A DNA stretch of 64,000 nt from Serratia sp. PL17 (GCF_017832355.1 NZ_JAFIBY010000001.1:992001-1056000); one strand, 5' to 3'. Positions 36,750 through 48,548 are shown, counted from the stretch's first letter. Notes: generated by a model not told the origin, from the letters alone. Program-made: numbers and translations.

Positions 36750-36780
36750 CTGGGGCCTCGTAAGAGGCCCCAGCTTTTTG
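36750..36780 (+). terminator. Intrinsic terminator of the gluconate dehydrogenase operon
   Basis: CTGGGGCCTC-GTAA-GAGGCCCCAG stem followed by CTTTTT. Confidence 0.9.
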
Positions 36781-37001
36781 TGCTCCCCGTGGCGGTTTTT
36801 ACCGCGATAATTGTTCGCTAAGTAGACACTCAGCAAGCGAGAGATGGACCCGGACAGCATTTTTAATTATCCTTTGCCGTCCTTTTATCAGGTATGTGAA
36901 TGAAATTCTGAGTTAATCCACTGATTATTATTAAAAATTCGCGGAGAAGGATATCCCGTTAGGCGCAATCGTTGTCGCCGCAGATTAAGGTAAGCTTTCC
37001 T

Positions 37002-38285
37002 ATGAGTACGATTTCTCCCGATTCAGGTACGCTGGCTTCCGCCCAGCCGGCCAAATGGAATAAAACCGACACCCTCTGGATGTTTGGTCTCTACGCTACG
37101 GCGGTGGGTGCAGGTACACTGTTTCTGCCCATCAACGCCGGTTTAAATGGTCCGTTAGTGTTGGTGCTGATGGCGTTGTTTGCCTTCCCGTTGACGTATT
37201 TACCGCATCGCGCACTGAGCCGCTTTGTGCTTTCCGGCTCTAGCCGCGACGGCAATATTCATGATGTGGTGGTTGAGCACTTCGGCGTGCTGGCCGGTAA
37301 AATCATCATGGTGCTGTACCTGATGGCGTTCTTTCCGATTGTGCTGGTGTACAGCATTTCGATTACCAACGCGCTCGACAGCTTCCTAATCCATCAGTTT
37401 CATATCACGCCATTGCCACGTATCTGGTTGAGCCTGGCAGTCGTGGTTGTGTTGAACCTGGTTCTGTTGCGCGGCAAAGACGCCATTGTTTCGGCGATGG
37501 GGATGTTGGTGTTCCCGCTGCTGGTGTTTTTGATGGGGATTTCGTTGTACCTGATGCCCACCTGGCAAACGGCCAACTTTGTTAACGGACTGGCCAATAC
37601 GCAATTCAACAGCCCTGATCTCTGGCATTCATTGTGGTTGGCTGTGCCGGTAATGGTCTTTTCTTTTAGCCATGCGCCGATCATTTCGTCGTTTGCTTCG
37701 ACCCAAAAGAGTCTGTATGGCGATCTGGCTGAACGCCGCTGCGCACGTATCATGCGCTATAGCTATGTCCTGATCTGCGTCACGGTATTGTTCTTTGTCT
37801 TCAGCTGCGTGTTAAGCCTGTCTCATGAAGATATGCAACAGGCTAAAGAGCAAAACATCACCGTGTTGACTACGCTGGCGAATAAATTCTCTAATCCACT
37901 GATTGCCTATCTTGGCCCGATGATGGCGATGCTCGCGATGGCCAAGTCTTATCTGGGTACTTCTCTGGGGGTGACAGAAGGGGCGACCAGCCTGATTGAC
38001 GGCCTGACGCGTGCGGTAGGTAAACCCTTAAGTTCGCGTATTACGCACCGAATTTCCGCGGTGTTACTGTTCCTGCTGACGTGGGCGGCGACGGTCTGGA
38101 ATCCGAGTGCGTTGCATATTATCGAAACCATCAGCGGCCCGCTCATCGCGGCGATCCTATTTATTCTGCCGATGTATGCAGTGCGAGCGGTACCTGCAAT
38201 GCGCCGCTATCGCGCGTTAAGTAATGTCTTCGTACTGGTGATGGGGCTGATTGCGTTGTCGGCGTTGATCTACGGCCTGATTTAA
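37002..38285 (+). CDS. Serine/threonine proton symporter of the SdaC/TdcC family
   Basis: A 427-residue HAAAP-family amino acid transporter with about eleven membrane segments. Opening motif WMFGLYATAVGAGTLFLPINAG and the later SFSHAPIISSFASTQKSLYG and AKSYLGTSLGVTEGA are shared by SdaC, TdcC and YhaO types. ATG 37002 fits the family start; an upstream TTG in frame (36972) is less likely. No deaminase gene is adjacent, so serine is only the likely substrate by family. Single-gene unit; a hairpin follows. Confidence 0.88.
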   Translation: MSTISPDSGTLASAQPAKWNKTDTLWMFGLYATAVGAGTLFLPINAGLNGPLVLVLMALFAFPLTYLPHRALSRFVLSGSSRDGNIHDVVVEHFGVLAGKIIMVLYLMAFFPIVLVYSISITNALDSFLIHQFHITPLPRIWLSLAVVVVLNLVLLRGKDAIVSAMGMLVFPLLVFLMGISLYLMPTWQTANFVNGLANTQFNSPDLWHSLWLAVPVMVFSFSHAPIISSFASTQKSLYGDLAERRCARIMRYSYVLICVTVLFFVFSCVLSLSHEDMQQAKEQNITVLTTLANKFSNPLIAYLGPMMAMLAMAKSYLGTSLGVTEGATSLIDGLTRAVGKPLSSRITHRISAVLLFLLTWAATVWNPSALHIIETISGPLIAAILFILPMYAVRAVPAMRRYRALSNVFVLVMGLIALSALIYGLI

Positions 38286-38291
38286 TCTCAA

Positions 38292-38315
38292 TGGTGCGCC
38301 GGCTCCGGCGCACCA
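38292..38315 (+). terminator. Hairpin after the SdaC-like permease
   Basis: Perfect 11-bp stem TGGTGCGCCGG / CCGGCGCACCA, followed by GCTTGTTCTTG, a poor T-run. Confidence 0.6.
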
Positions 38316-38376
38316 GCTTGTTCTTGTTCACATCTCTTTTCAATTAACCGAAAACTCGTCTGGCGTTCTCTTTGAT

Positions 38377-38395
38377 AATGGGAGCAATTCTCATT
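38377..38395. promoter_or_regulatory. Weak Fur-like site before the binding-protein gene
   Basis: A 19-base dyad with ends AATG and CATT, in the stretch GATAATGG...TCTCATTATTAT, resembles a degenerate Fur site and lies 39 bases before the GTG start. About 11 of 19 positions match in the best alignment, so support is limited. Confidence 0.4.
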
Positions 38396-38434
38396 ATTAT
38401 TTCTGGATTAATTTCCTACGCTAAGGAGTGTTAC

Positions 38435-39568
38435 GTGCACCGTCGAATGACCCTGCTGGCTTTAGCCTGCGCCTGTGGTTTGTCTGCTCAGGCAATGGCG
38501 ACCACTTATCCACTCACCCTGACTGATGCCGCCGGTCAAACCCTGACCATTAAGCAAGAGCCGAAACGCATTGTGGTGCAGGACGGTCGCGATATTTTGG
38601 CGCTGGCCTTGCTTGACCGCGCCGATCCCTTTACCCGCGTGGTGGCATGGAACAACCTGCTGAAGAAAAGTGATGGTGAGACCTGGAAAATCCTGCAGAG
38701 TAAGTGGCCCGGAGCAAACAACATTATTGATATGGGGTTTAGCGACAAGGGCGAGGTTAACCTGGAAAGCGTCATCGCCAAGCACCCTGACCTGATGGTA
38801 GCGCAGCTGCGTTCTAAACCGTCGCTGAGCCAGACTGGCGTGTTGGACAAGCTGCAAGCACTGAATATCCCGGTGTTGTTTATCGATACCATGCTAAAGC
38901 CAGTGGAGAATACCCCGAAGAGCATCACGTTATTGGGGGAAACGCTAAACCGTGAAAGTGAGGCGAAGCAGTACACCGACTTTTATCAGCAGCACTATCA
39001 GCACATCCTCGATAAAACCAAAACGGTAGAACCAAAGCCGCTGGTGTTTATTGAGGCGAAAGCCGGCCTGAATGGGCTGGAGTCTTGCTGTTTCACGCAC
39101 GCGCATGTTGGTTGGGGTGGGATGATTGAGGCGGTAGGTGCACGCAACGTGGGTTCAGCACTGTTACCGGGCGCGACGGGTGATGTATCCCTTGAAAAAG
39201 TGATCAGCATGAAACCGGATGCCTATATTGTATCCGGCTCCCAGTGGGCCAGCAAAACCAACGCCGCAGTGCCTTTTGGCTATGGTGTGACGCAACAGCA
39301 GGTTGATGATGCGTTCAACAAAATGAAGCAACGCCCAGGCTTTGCCCAGCTTTCCGCGGTGAAAGAGGGGCGCTTCTATGGCATCTACCACAACTTCTAC
39401 AATCATCCTTACAATATCGTTGGACTCGAGTATCTGGCGAAGTTTATCTATCCGACTCAGTTCAAGGATTTGGACCCGGCGAAAACCTACAGCGAGATCC
39501 TCAGTCGATTTACCGAAGTGCCGGAAGGCAAGGGGATTCTAGGCGCGCAGGCGCCGGCAGGTAAATAA
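38435..39568 (+). CDS. Periplasmic iron-chelate-type ABC substrate-binding protein, orphan
   Basis: A 377-residue binding protein of the siderophore/haem/B12 class (cluster A-II), with TLTDAAGQTLTIKQEPKRIVV at the mature start and long central helix typical of the class; MGFSDKGEVNLESVIAKHPDLMV is the usual second motif. GTG 38435 is chosen: AAGGAG lies six bases before it and it gives a signal peptide (MTLLALACACGLSAQAMA); ATG 38446 is too far from the Shine-Dalgarno. No permease or ATPase gene is adjacent, so it must work with a distant transporter. Possible Fur control. Ligand unknown. Confidence 0.85.
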   Translation: MHRRMTLLALACACGLSAQAMATTYPLTLTDAAGQTLTIKQEPKRIVVQDGRDILALALLDRADPFTRVVAWNNLLKKSDGETWKILQSKWPGANNIIDMGFSDKGEVNLESVIAKHPDLMVAQLRSKPSLSQTGVLDKLQALNIPVLFIDTMLKPVENTPKSITLLGETLNRESEAKQYTDFYQQHYQHILDKTKTVEPKPLVFIEAKAGLNGLESCCFTHAHVGWGGMIEAVGARNVGSALLPGATGDVSLEKVISMKPDAYIVSGSQWASKTNAAVPFGYGVTQQQVDDAFNKMKQRPGFAQLSAVKEGRFYGIYHNFYNHPYNIVGLEYLAKFIYPTQFKDLDPAKTYSEILSRFTEVPEGKGILGAQAPAGK

Positions 39569-39574
39569 GTGAAG

Positions 39575-39595
39575 CGGGCGCGGCAATCGCGCCCG
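39575..39595. terminator. Hairpin between binding-protein gene and marC
   Basis: CGGGCGCG-GCAAT-CGCGCCCG stem between converging genes, followed by GTTTAA on the plus strand. Short T-run. Confidence 0.65.
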
Positions 39596-39604
39596 TTTAA
39601 CCGG

Positions 39605-40294
39605 TCAGGCGACGGCAGGGGTGTAAGTGGAGATGATCTCCAATATGCCGTTGATAATAAATTGCACACCCATACACACCAGCAGGAACCCCATCAGGCG
39701 TGATATTGCCTCAATGCCGCTTTGACCCACGAGACGCATGATAGCGCCGGAGCTGCGCAAGCAGGCCCACAGGATAACGGCGACCGTCAGGAAGATGGCT
39801 ACAGGTGCTACCAGCAGTACCCAATGCGCAAATCCCAGGGTGTTTTCTTTAACGCTTGAGGCCGAACTGATGATCATGGCAATGGTCCCAGGGCCTGCGG
39901 TGCTGGGCATGGCTAGCGGGACAAAAGCGATATTGACGGAGGTTTTCTTACGCAATTCGTTGTTCTTGGTTTCAACCTCGGGCGCCTCTTCCGCGCGCTG
40001 TTGCGGGAACAACATACGAAAGCCAATGAATGCCACGATCAGTCCACCGGCAATACGCAAGCCGGGAATAGAAATCCCGAAAGTGTTCATGACTAACTGA
40101 CCGGCATAGAACGCTACCGTCATGATGAAGAACACATAGACCGACGCCATCAGTGATTGTTGATTGCGTTCTTCACGCGTCATGTTACCCGAAAGACCGA
40201 GTAACAGCGCGACCGTAGTGAGTGGGTTGGCCAACGGCAGCAGTAGCACCAAACCCAGCCCAATGGCCTGGAATAACTGCAGAATACTCGTCAT
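39605..40294 (-). CDS. marC: MarC family inner-membrane protein
   Basis: A 229-residue protein closely matching E. coli Mar[21 protein letters not shown] at the N-terminus, [18 protein letters not shown] in the middle, [20 protein letters not shown] and the C-terminal [20 protein letters not shown]. Six membrane segments. Once thought to be tied to multiple antibiotic resistance because of its position by marRAB, but no role is proven; marRAB is absent here. Confidence 0.93.
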   Translation of the reverse strand: MTSILQLFQAIGLGLVLLLPLANPLTTVALLLGLSGNMTREERNQQSLMASVYVFFIMTVAFYAGQLVMNTFGISIPGLRIAGGLIVAFIGFRMLFPQQRAEEAPEVETKNNELRKKTSVNIAFVPLAMPSTAGPGTIAMIISSASSVKENTLGFAHWVLLVAPVAIFLTVAVILWACLRSSGAIMRLVGQSGIEAISRLMGFLLVCMGVQFIINGILEIISTYTPAVA

Positions 40295-40421
40295 GGTTCA
40301 AACTTCCTGTTTTCAGTGAATGTTGTGACGCGGCATAGAGTCATCCCCTGGTTTGCCACCTGTTGAGGGGCAGTGGCAGGGGAATAGATCTGTAATATAG
40401 AGGAATGGTATTTGCAGCTCA

Positions 40422-40643
40422 TTATCCTTGAGTGCTGGAAGGGGTCAGCTCAGGAACAGCGTCAGTGTTGGTATCATCGTCATTCACACAATCGCTGGTT
40501 ATCTCTTGTGTATCTTCACACTCCATTGGCGGTTCGTTAACCGCAATGGCTCTTGGGTGGCGGTCTGCCCCCAAATGCAACAGCGCAAAAATAGCCACCA
40601 ACACGATGCAGGCACCAACGAGTAACTTCAATAACCGGTTCAT
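40422..40643 (-). CDS. Small single-pass membrane protein of unknown function
   Basis: A 73-residue frame from ATG 40643: one hydrophobic segment right after the start (LLKLLVGACIVLVAIFALLHL) and an acidic Asp/Glu/Thr-rich tail with two cysteines (PPMECEDTQEITSDCVNDDD). The frame continues upstream to ATG 40712 and beyond, and no start has a good Shine-Dalgarno, so the N-terminus is unsure. The gene lies between marC and the divergent thrS. No family recognised; the composition looks more like a protein than a chance frame. Confidence 0.45.
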   Translation of the reverse strand: MNRLLKLLVGACIVLVAIFALLHLGADRHPRAIAVNEPPMECEDTQEITSDCVNDDDTNTDAVPELTPSSTQG

Positions 40644-41069
40644 GATGCGGGATGCTGTCTCAACTCTGCCGTTAATGGCATCAGGATAGCGGGAGCGGAG
40701 CATGTTCGCCATAGCTGATTGACGCAATATTATTGTCTGTCTGCTCAGGACCCGTTTGGGGTTGGACACAAAAAATTATCGGTGAACAGATGTCTCTGCC
40801 TGAACCGGCTTATTTTAGTGTCATGACGCCTATGGTCTTGCGTGCAGGAGAGGCTTTCTGGTGTAGAGAACCTAATTCATCGCTTATTCAAAGCCTGCCC
40901 AGAAACTCCGGGTAGATGGCGCGCTAATCATAGTGTTACACTGTCCGTTCCGTTATGGCGTCGCACCATGTCACATAGACATTATGTGTTCATGAGGGCA
41001 TATATTCGGCAGGGTAAAGTTGAATAGCGTTCATAACATAATGTATTTAAACGATTTTGTATTTCTTCA

Positions 41070-41091
41070 TGTGATCTGTCGTGTGGGTCAC
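41070..41091 (+). promoter_or_regulatory. thrS translational operator with anticodon mimic
   Basis: A stem GTGATC/GGTCAC closes a loop holding CGT, ending 22 bases before the thrS start and just before the Shine-Dalgarno. This is the arrangement of domain 2 of the E. coli thrS operator, where the loop imitates the threonine tRNA anticodon arm and lets threonyl-tRNA synthetase repress its own mRNA. The surrounding bases closely resemble the E. coli leader as I remember it. The rest of 40644-41069 shows no gene I can support. Confidence 0.8.
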
Positions 41092-41113
41092 CACTGTAGA
41101 TAAGGAATTATTA

Positions 41114-43042
41114 ATGCCTGTTATTACTCTTCCTGACGGAAGTCAGCGTCATTTTGATCGTGCCGTTTCCCCCCTGGATGTTGCCCTTGATATCGGCCCT
41201 GGCTTGGCGAAGGCCTGTATTGCCGGCCGTGTAAACGGTGAACTGGTTGATGCCGGCGATCTGATCGAATCAGATGCGCAACTGGCGATCATCACCATCA
41301 AGGACGCCGAAGGTCTGGAAATCATGCGCCACTCTTGTGCGCACCTGTTAGGCCATGCGATCAAACAACTGTGGCCAGACACCAAAATGGCCATCGGTCC
41401 AGTGATTGACAACGGTTTCTACTATGACGTTGATATTGACCGTACCCTGACGCAGGAAGACCTGGATCTGCTTGAAAAGCGGATGCATGAGTTGGCTGAC
41501 AAAGATTATGACGTCATCAAGAAAAAGGTTAGCTGGCAAGAAGCCCGCGACACCTTTGCTGCACGTGGCGAAAGCTACAAAGTGGCGATCCTGGATGAGA
41601 ATATCAGCCATGACGACCGTCCTGGCCTGTATCACCACGAAGAATACGTCGACATGTGCCGCGGTCCGCACGTGCCGAACATGCGTTTCTGCCATCATTT
41701 CAAACTGCAGAAAACGTCGGGCGCTTACTGGCGTGGCGACAGCAAAAATAAAATGCTGCAGCGTATCTATGGTACTGCCTGGGCAGACAAGAAACAGCTG
41801 AATGCCTATTTGCAGCGTCTGGAAGAAGCGGCTAAGCGTGACCACCGCAAGATCGGCAAGCAGCTCGATCTGTACCATATGCAGGAAGAAGCACCGGGTA
41901 TGGTGTTCTGGCACAACGACGGTTGGACCATTTTCCGTGAGTTGGAAGCCTTTGTGCGTATGAAGCTCAAAGAGTACCAGTATCAGGAAGTGAAAGGGCC
42001 ATTTATGATGGACCGTGTGCTGTGGGAAAAAACCGGGCACTGGGAAAACTATAAAGACGCCATGTTCACTACCTCGTCGGAAAACCGCGAGTATTGCATC
42101 AAGCCAATGAACTGCCCGGGACACGTGCAGATCTTCAACCAGGGCTTGAAGTCTTACCGTGATTTGCCACTGCGTATGGGCGAGTTCGGCAGCTGCCACC
42201 GCAATGAGCCGTCAGGTTCTCTGCATGGCCTGATGCGTGTACGCGGTTTTACTCAGGATGACGCCCATATCTTCTGTACTGAAGAGCAGGTGCGTGCCGA
42301 AGTAAACGAATGCATCAGAATGGTCTATGATGTGTACGGCACTTTTGGCTTCGACAAGATTGCTGTGAAGCTTTCAACCCGCCCAGAGAAGCGTATCGGT
42401 ACTGACGATATGTGGACGCGTGCAGAAGACGATTTGGCTGCAGCGCTGACTGAAAACGGGATTCCGTTTGAATATCAGCCGGGTGAGGGTGCCTTCTACG
42501 GACCAAAAATTGAATTTACTCTGCATGATTGTTTGGATCGTGCATGGCAATGTGGTACCGTGCAGCTCGATTTCTTCTTGCCGGGTCGTTTAGGCGCGTC
42601 GTATGTTGGCGAAAACAACGATCGCGTGGTCCCGGTAATGATTCACCGCGCTATTTTGGGCTCCATGGAACGTTTCATCGGTATCCTTACCGAAGAATAC
42701 GCAGGGTTCTACCCGACCTGGATTGCTCCGGTGCAGGTGGTGGTGATGAATATCACCGACAGTCAGTCTGATTATGTCCAGCAATTGACCAAAAAACTGC
42801 AGGACGCAGGTATTCGCGTGAAAGCGGACTTGAGAAATGAGAAGATTGGCTTTAAAATTCGCGAACATACTTTACGACGGGTTCCTTACATGTTGGTGTG
42901 CGGTGATAAAGAGGTCGAATCAGGCAAAGTTGCCGTTCGTACCCGCCGTGGCAAAGACCTGGGAAGCCTGGACGTAAATGAAGTCGTAGACAAGCTGCTG
43001 AAAGAGATTCGCAGCCGTAGTCTTCATCAACTGGAGGAATAA
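41114..43042 (+). CDS. thrS: Threonyl-tRNA synthetase
   Basis: A 642-residue class II synthetase, the same length as E. coli. N-terminal TGS domain ([15 protein letters not shown]), editing domain with HxxxH ([10 protein letters not shown]) and CRGPHVPN, catalytic core with class motifs ([26 protein letters not shown]) and the C-terminal anticodon-binding domain ([13 protein letters not shown]). ATG 41114 has TAAGGAA upstream. It heads the thrS-infC-rpmI-rplT block; infC begins 3 bases after its stop. Confidence 0.98.
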   Translation: MPVITLPDGSQRHFDRAVSPLDVALDIGPGLAKACIAGRVNGELVDAGDLIESDAQLAIITIKDAEGLEIMRHSCAHLLGHAIKQLWPDTKMAIGPVIDNGFYYDVDIDRTLTQEDLDLLEKRMHELADKDYDVIKKKVSWQEARDTFAARGESYKVAILDENISHDDRPGLYHHEEYVDMCRGPHVPNMRFCHHFKLQKTSGAYWRGDSKNKMLQRIYGTAWADKKQLNAYLQRLEEAAKRDHRKIGKQLDLYHMQEEAPGMVFWHNDGWTIFRELEAFVRMKLKEYQYQEVKGPFMMDRVLWEKTGHWENYKDAMFTTSSENREYCIKPMNCPGHVQIFNQGLKSYRDLPLRMGEFGSCHRNEPSGSLHGLMRVRGFTQDDAHIFCTEEQVRAEVNECIRMVYDVYGTFGFDKIAVKLSTRPEKRIGTDDMWTRAEDDLAAALTENGIPFEYQPGEGAFYGPKIEFTLHDCLDRAWQCGTVQLDFFLPGRLGASYVGENNDRVVPVMIHRAILGSMERFIGILTEEYAGFYPTWIAPVQVVVMNITDSQSDYVQQLTKKLQDAGIRVKADLRNEKIGFKIREHTLRRVPYMLVCGDKEVESGKVAVRTRRGKDLGSLDVNEVVDKLLKEIRSRSLHQLEE

Positions 43043-43045
43043 AGT

Positions 43046-43597
43046 ATTAAAGGCGGAAAACGAGTTCAACCGGCGCGTCCTAATCGCATTAACAGAGAAA
43101 TTCGCGCGCAAGAAGTTCGCCTAACCGGCGTCGATGGCGAGCAGATTGGTATTGTCAGTCTGAATGAAGCTCTTGAAAAAGCTGAGGAAGCGGGTGTTGA
43201 TTTAGTAGAAATCAGCCCAAATGCCGAACCGCCAGTTTGTCGAATCATGGATTACGGCAAATTCCTCTACGAGAAGAGCAAGTCGACAAAAGAACAGAAG
43301 AAGAAGCAAAAAGTTATTCAGGTCAAGGAAATCAAATTCCGTCCTGGTACCGATGATGGCGACTATCAGGTCAAACTACGCAACCTGATTCGCTTTCTGG
43401 AAGATGGCGATAAAGCCAAAATCACCCTGCGTTTCCGTGGGCGTGAGATGGCGCACCAACAGATCGGTATGGAAGTGCTTAACCGCGTCCGTAAAGATCT
43501 GTGTGAAGACTCTGATTTGGCCATTGTCGAATCCTTCCCTACAAGGATCGAAGGTCGTCAGATGATCATGGTGCTCGCACCTAAGAAGAGACAGTAA
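43046..43597 (+). CDS. infC: Translation initiation factor IF-3 with AUU start codon
   Basis: A 183-residue IF-3 beginning at ATT 43046, the rare start codon known for E. coli infC. The frame reads (M)[20 protein letters not shown], an N-domain with [20 protein letters not shown] and the C-domain [25 protein letters not shown] lies at the right distance before ATT. IF-3 rejects non-standard start codons, so it represses its own translation through AUU. The first ATG in frame is far inside (43247) and would remove the N-domain. Confidence 0.96.
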   Translation: MKGGKRVQPARPNRINREIRAQEVRLTGVDGEQIGIVSLNEALEKAEEAGVDLVEISPNAEPPVCRIMDYGKFLYEKSKSTKEQKKKQKVIQVKEIKFRPGTDDGDYQVKLRNLIRFLEDGDKAKITLRFRGREMAHQQIGMEVLNRVRKDLCEDSDLAIVESFPTRIEGRQMIMVLAPKKRQ

Positions 43598-43613
43598 GGC
43601 TTCCAAGTAATCG

Positions 43614-43643
43614 AACCCACGCAGCGCATGCGTTGTGTGGGTT
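43614..43643 (+). terminator. Hairpin between infC and rpmI
   Basis: AACCCAC / GTGGGTT outer stem with inner CAGCGC / GCGTTG pairing, followed by TTTATT. It may act as a partial terminator or belong to the L20-controlled leader of rpmI-rplT. Confidence 0.65.
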
Positions 43644-43695
43644 TTATTCGCCTCACTGACTTGTTGTTTAACAATGCGAAGTGGATTTAATTAAA

Positions 43696-43893
43696 ATGCC
43701 AAAGATTAAAACTGTACGTGGTGCAGCCAAACGCTTCAAAAAAACCGGCAGCGGTGGTTTTAAGCGTAAACATGCTAACCTGCGTCATATTCTGACCAAA
43801 AAAGCAACCAAGCGTAAACGTCACCTGCGTCCGAAAGGCATGGTGTCTAAAAACGATATGGTCCTGGTTGTCGCGTGCTTGCCGTACGCTTAA
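43696..43893 (+). CDS. rpmI: 50S ribosomal protein L35
   Basis: A 65-residue basic protein beginning [20 protein letters not shown] and ending [13 protein letters not shown], matching L35. ATG 43696 is chosen because it gives the standard N-terminus. In E. coli its translation is repressed by L20, and rplT is controlled by coupling; the short leader here is compatible. Confidence 0.97.
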   Translation: MPKIKTVRGAAKRFKKTGSGGFKRKHANLRHILTKKATKRKRHLRPKGMVSKNDMVLVVACLPYA

Positions 43894-43918
43894 GCCATTT
43901 TTTTTGAATCTAGAATAA

Positions 43919-44293
<375 letters not shown>

Positions 44294-44300
44294 GTCAGTT

Positions 44301-44335
44301 ATTAAAGAGGGAGCTTGCTCCCTCTTTAATCTTTG
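44301..44335 (+). terminator. Terminator after rplT
   Basis: Perfect 13-bp stem ATTAAAGAGGGAG / CTCCCTCTTTAAT with loop CTTG, followed by CTTTG. Confidence 0.85.
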
Positions 44336-44412
44336 TTTTCAGCGACACACATTGACTTTTATTGACCGCCGCTATATCACTGGTGGACAATCATTGACCA
44401 GGTAATACAATC

Positions 44413-44457
44413 ATGAAAGCTGCTATTTTTCGTTTCTTTTTTTACTTTAGCGCCTGA
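44413..44457 (+). CDS. pheM: pheST operon leader peptide PheM
   Basis: A 14-residue leader, [14 protein letters not shown], with five phenylalanines. Ribosome stalling at Phe codons when charged phenylalanine tRNA is scarce governs the downstream attenuator. Almost identical to the E. coli peptide ([14 protein letters not shown]). Confidence 0.96.
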   Translation: [14 protein letters not shown]

Positions 44458-44503
44458 ACTCAGGAGGCTTTGCGCGTAAGAAAAGAAACGAAAAGTAGCG
44501 CCT

Positions 44504-44529
44504 AAGCCTCCCTTGTGGAGGCTTTTTTG
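44504..44529 (+). terminator. pheST attenuator
   Basis: AAGCCTCC / GGAGGCTT stem with a T6 run. The upstream AGGAGGCTT (44462-44470), just past the pheM stop, can pair with the left arm and act as antiterminator, giving the mutually exclusive structures of an attenuator. Confidence 0.93.
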
Positions 44530-44619
44530 TTTTTGGCCGTCTTCGAAGCCGGGTTAAAGCGTTAAATGCTTTGAAGATGTGCTAAAGGCGTGTTCGAATA
44601 ATAGATAACAATTACTTAG

Positions 44620-45633
<1,014 letters not shown>

Positions 45634-45647
45634 GGCGGGAATATCAC

Positions 45648-48035
45648 ATGAAATTCAGTGAACTCTGGTTGCGCGAGTGGGTAAACCCGGCCATCAGCAG
45701 CGAAGCATTATCCGATCAAATTACCATGGCCGGCCTGGAAGTGGACGGCGTGGAGCCTGTCGCGGGTGCCTTTAACGGCGTGGTCGTGGGCCATGTTGTG
45801 GAGTGCGGTCAGCATCCGAACGCGGACAAACTGCGCGTAACCAAGATTAATGTGGGTGGTGACCGTCTGCTGGACATCGTCTGCGGCGCACCAAACTGCC
45901 GCACTGGCTTGAAAGTGGCTGTTGCTACCGTGGGCGCAGTGCTGCCAGGCGACTTCAAAATCAAAGCTGCGAAACTGCGTGGCGAACCTTCTGAGGGTAT
46001 GCTCTGTTCGTTCTCCGAACTGGGGATTACCGACGATCACGACGGTATCATTGAGCTACCGGAAGACGCGCCAATCGGGACAGATATTCGCGAATATCTG
46101 CAGCTGAACGACAACGCGATCGAAATCAGCGTCACGCCGAACCGTGCCGACTGCCTGGGTATTATTGGCGTTGCACGCGATGTTGGCGTTTTGAATCAGG
46201 TCGCGTTGACCGAACCGGATATGAGCTCGGTAGCCGCAACTATCAATGATACATTGCCAATCCGTGTTGATGCGCCTCAGGCGTGCCCGCGTTATCTTGG
46301 CCGCGTAGTAAAAGGCATCGACGTTAAGGCTGCCAGCCCACTGTGGATGCGTGAAAAACTGCGTCGTTGCGGTATCCGCTCCATTGATGCTGTGGTTGAT
46401 GTGACCAACTATGTACTGTTGGAACTGGGGCAACCCATGCATGCCTTCGACCTGAGCCGCATTGAAGGCGGTATCGTGGTGCGTATGGCAAGCGAAGGCG
46501 AAACCCTGACGCTGTTGGACGGTAACGAAGCGAAGCTGAACGCCGATACTTTAGTGATTGCCGATCACCAGAAAGCCCTGGCGATGGGGGGCATCTTCGG
46601 TGGTGAACATTCCGGTGTTAACGAATCCACCCAGGATGTGCTGCTGGAGTGCGCTTTCTTTAGCCCGTTGTCCATTACCGGACGCGCACGCCGTCATGGC
46701 TTACACACTGACGCATCACACCGTTACGAGCGTGGCGTTGATCCTGCGTTGCAGTATAAAGCAATGGAGCGAGCGACTCGTCTGTTGATTGATATCTGCG
46801 GCGGTCAGGCTGGCCCTGTGATTGATGTAACCGCTGAAAGCGAGCTGCCAAAACGCGCCACCATTACGTTGCGTCGTGAAAAACTGGATCGCCTGATTGG
46901 TCACGTTGTGCCAAGTGAGCAGGTAAGCGACATTCTGCGTCGTTTGGGTTGCCAGGTGACCGAGCAGGGCGATAACTGGTTGGCGGTTGCGCCTAGCTGG
47001 CGTTTTGATATGGAAATCGAAGAAGACCTGGTGGAAGAAGTGGCCCGTGTTTACGGCTACAACAATATTCCTGACGTCCCGGTACGCGCTGACCTGATCA
47101 TGACCAAGCATCGTGAAGCGGATCTGACGTTGAAGCGTGTGAAGACCATGTTGGTCGATCACGGTTATCAGGAAGCTATCACCTATAGCTTTGTTGATCC
47201 TAAAGTTCAGGCCTTACTGCACCCTGGCGAAGACGTCTTGATTCTGCCAAGCCCGATTTCGGTCGAAATGTCTGCGATGCGTCTGTCTCTGTGGACCGGT
47301 TTGCTGTCTGCGGTTGTCTATAACCAGAATCGTCAGCAAACTCGCCTGCGCCTGTTTGAAAGCGGCCTGCGCTTTGTGCCTGATACTGCGGCAAATCTGG
47401 GTATCCGTCAGGACGTCATGCTAGCTGGGGTGATTGCGGGCCATACGCATGAAGAACATTGGGATCTGGCGCGTAAGCCTGTCGACTTCTATGATTTAAA
47501 AGGGGATCTGGAGTCTGTTCTGGAGCTGACCGGTAAATTATCTGAAATTCAGTTCAAGGCAGAGACTCATCCAGCATTGCACCCGGGGCAGAGTGCGGGC
47601 ATTTATTTCCAAGGTGAACCTGTAGGTTTCATCGGTGTAGTTCATCCGGAACTTGAACGTAAACTGGATCTTAACGGCCGAACAGTGGTGTTCGAACTGG
47701 AGTGGAACAAGGTCGCAAGCCGCGCCGTGCCTCAGGCGCGAGAGGTTTCTCGCTTCCCGGCAAACCGCCGTGATATCGCTGTTGTGGTGGCTGAAAACGT
47801 CCCCGCAGAAGATATTTTGGCAGAGTGTAAGAAAGTTGGCGCAAATCAGGTAGTTGGCGTAAACTTGTTTGATGTGTACCGTGGCAAGGGCGTGGCAGAG
47901 GGTTATAAGAGCCTGGCTATCAGTCTGGTATTGCAGGATACCGCTCGTACACTGGAAGAAGAGGAGATAGCCGTTACCGTTGCAAAATGTGTAGAGGCTC
48001 TAAAACAGCGATTCCAAGCATCCTTGAGGGATTGA
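45648..48035 (+). CDS. pheT: Phenylalanyl-tRNA synthetase beta chain
   Basis: A 795-residue subunit, the E. coli length. Begins [20 protein letters not shown]; an EMAP-like tRNA-binding domain ([19 protein letters not shown]) near residue 45, B3/B4 editing domain in the middle ([20 protein letters not shown]), and a C-terminal ferredoxin-like anticodon-binding domain ([17 protein letters not shown]). It edits mischarged tyrosine. Starts 14 bases after pheS; ihfA begins 4 bases after its stop. Confidence 0.98.
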   Translation: MKFSELWLREWVNPAISSEALSDQITMAGLEVDGVEPVAGAFNGVVVGHVVECGQHPNADKLRVTKINVGGDRLLDIVCGAPNCRTGLKVAVATVGAVLPGDFKIKAAKLRGEPSEGMLCSFSELGITDDHDGIIELPEDAPIGTDIREYLQLNDNAIEISVTPNRADCLGIIGVARDVGVLNQVALTEPDMSSVAATINDTLPIRVDAPQACPRYLGRVVKGIDVKAASPLWMREKLRRCGIRSIDAVVDVTNYVLLELGQPMHAFDLSRIEGGIVVRMASEGETLTLLDGNEAKLNADTLVIADHQKALAMGGIFGGEHSGVNESTQDVLLECAFFSPLSITGRARRHGLHTDASHRYERGVDPALQYKAMERATRLLIDICGGQAGPVIDVTAESELPKRATITLRREKLDRLIGHVVPSEQVSDILRRLGCQVTEQGDNWLAVAPSWRFDMEIEEDLVEEVARVYGYNNIPDVPVRADLIMTKHREADLTLKRVKTMLVDHGYQEAITYSFVDPKVQALLHPGEDVLILPSPISVEMSAMRLSLWTGLLSAVVYNQNRQQTRLRLFESGLRFVPDTAANLGIRQDVMLAGVIAGHTHEEHWDLARKPVDFYDLKGDLESVLELTGKLSEIQFKAETHPALHPGQSAGIYFQGEPVGFIGVVHPELERKLDLNGRTVVFELEWNKVASRAVPQAREVSRFPANRRDIAVVVAENVPAEDILAECKKVGANQVVGVNLFDVYRGKGVAEGYKSLAISLVLQDTARTLEEEEIAVTVAKCVEALKQRFQASLRD

Positions 48036-48039
48036 ACCT

Positions 48040-48336
48040 ATGGCGCTTACTAAAGCTGAAATGTCAGAACACCTGTTTGAAAAGCTTGGGCTTAGCAAAC
48101 GGGATGCCAAAGACCTGGTAGAACTGTTTTTCGAAGAGGTACGTCGTGCTCTTGAGAACGGTGAGCAGGTAAAACTGTCAGGTTTTGGCAATTTTGATTT
48201 GCGTGACAAAAACCAACGTCCGGGGCGTAACCCGAAGACCGGCGAGGATATTCCGATTACGGCGCGCCGCGTGGTCACTTTCCGTCCGGGACAAAAGCTG
48301 AAAAGTCGGGTAGAGAACGCAAGCCCGAAAGAGTAA
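48040..48336 (+). CDS. ihfA: Integration host factor alpha subunit
   Basis: A 98-residue HU/IHF-family DNA-bending protein starting [20 protein letters not shown]. The beta-arm with proline ([20 protein letters not shown]) intercalates the minor groove. Only 4 bases after pheT and so transcribed with pheST, as in E. coli where IHF also represses this operon. Confidence 0.98.
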   Translation: MALTKAEMSEHLFEKLGLSKRDAKDLVELFFEEVRRALENGEQVKLSGFGNFDLRDKNQRPGRNPKTGEDIPITARRVVTFRPGQKLKSRVENASPKE

Positions 48337-48349
48337 GTTACGTGAAACC

Positions 48350-48383
48350 AAAAAAGGCCGCTTTTGCGGCCTTTTTCTTTTTG
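48350..48383 (+). terminator. Intrinsic terminator of the pheST-ihfA operon
   Basis: AAAAGGCCGC-TTTT-GCGGCC stem flanked by A-run and T-runs. Confidence 0.92.
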
Positions 48384-48548
48384 TGTATTAAATTCGGTTT
48401 ATTCTTAAATTAAGGCGGAAAAACGAATTAAAAAATTAAGTTTCATTGGTTTTTTTAAATCCAAAATAATATATCGTTTGCGGATTATTCTTATGGTTAT
48501 TTTTAACTTCGCATTACCATAAATAAAAGGGGCCGAAGCCCCTAATAA

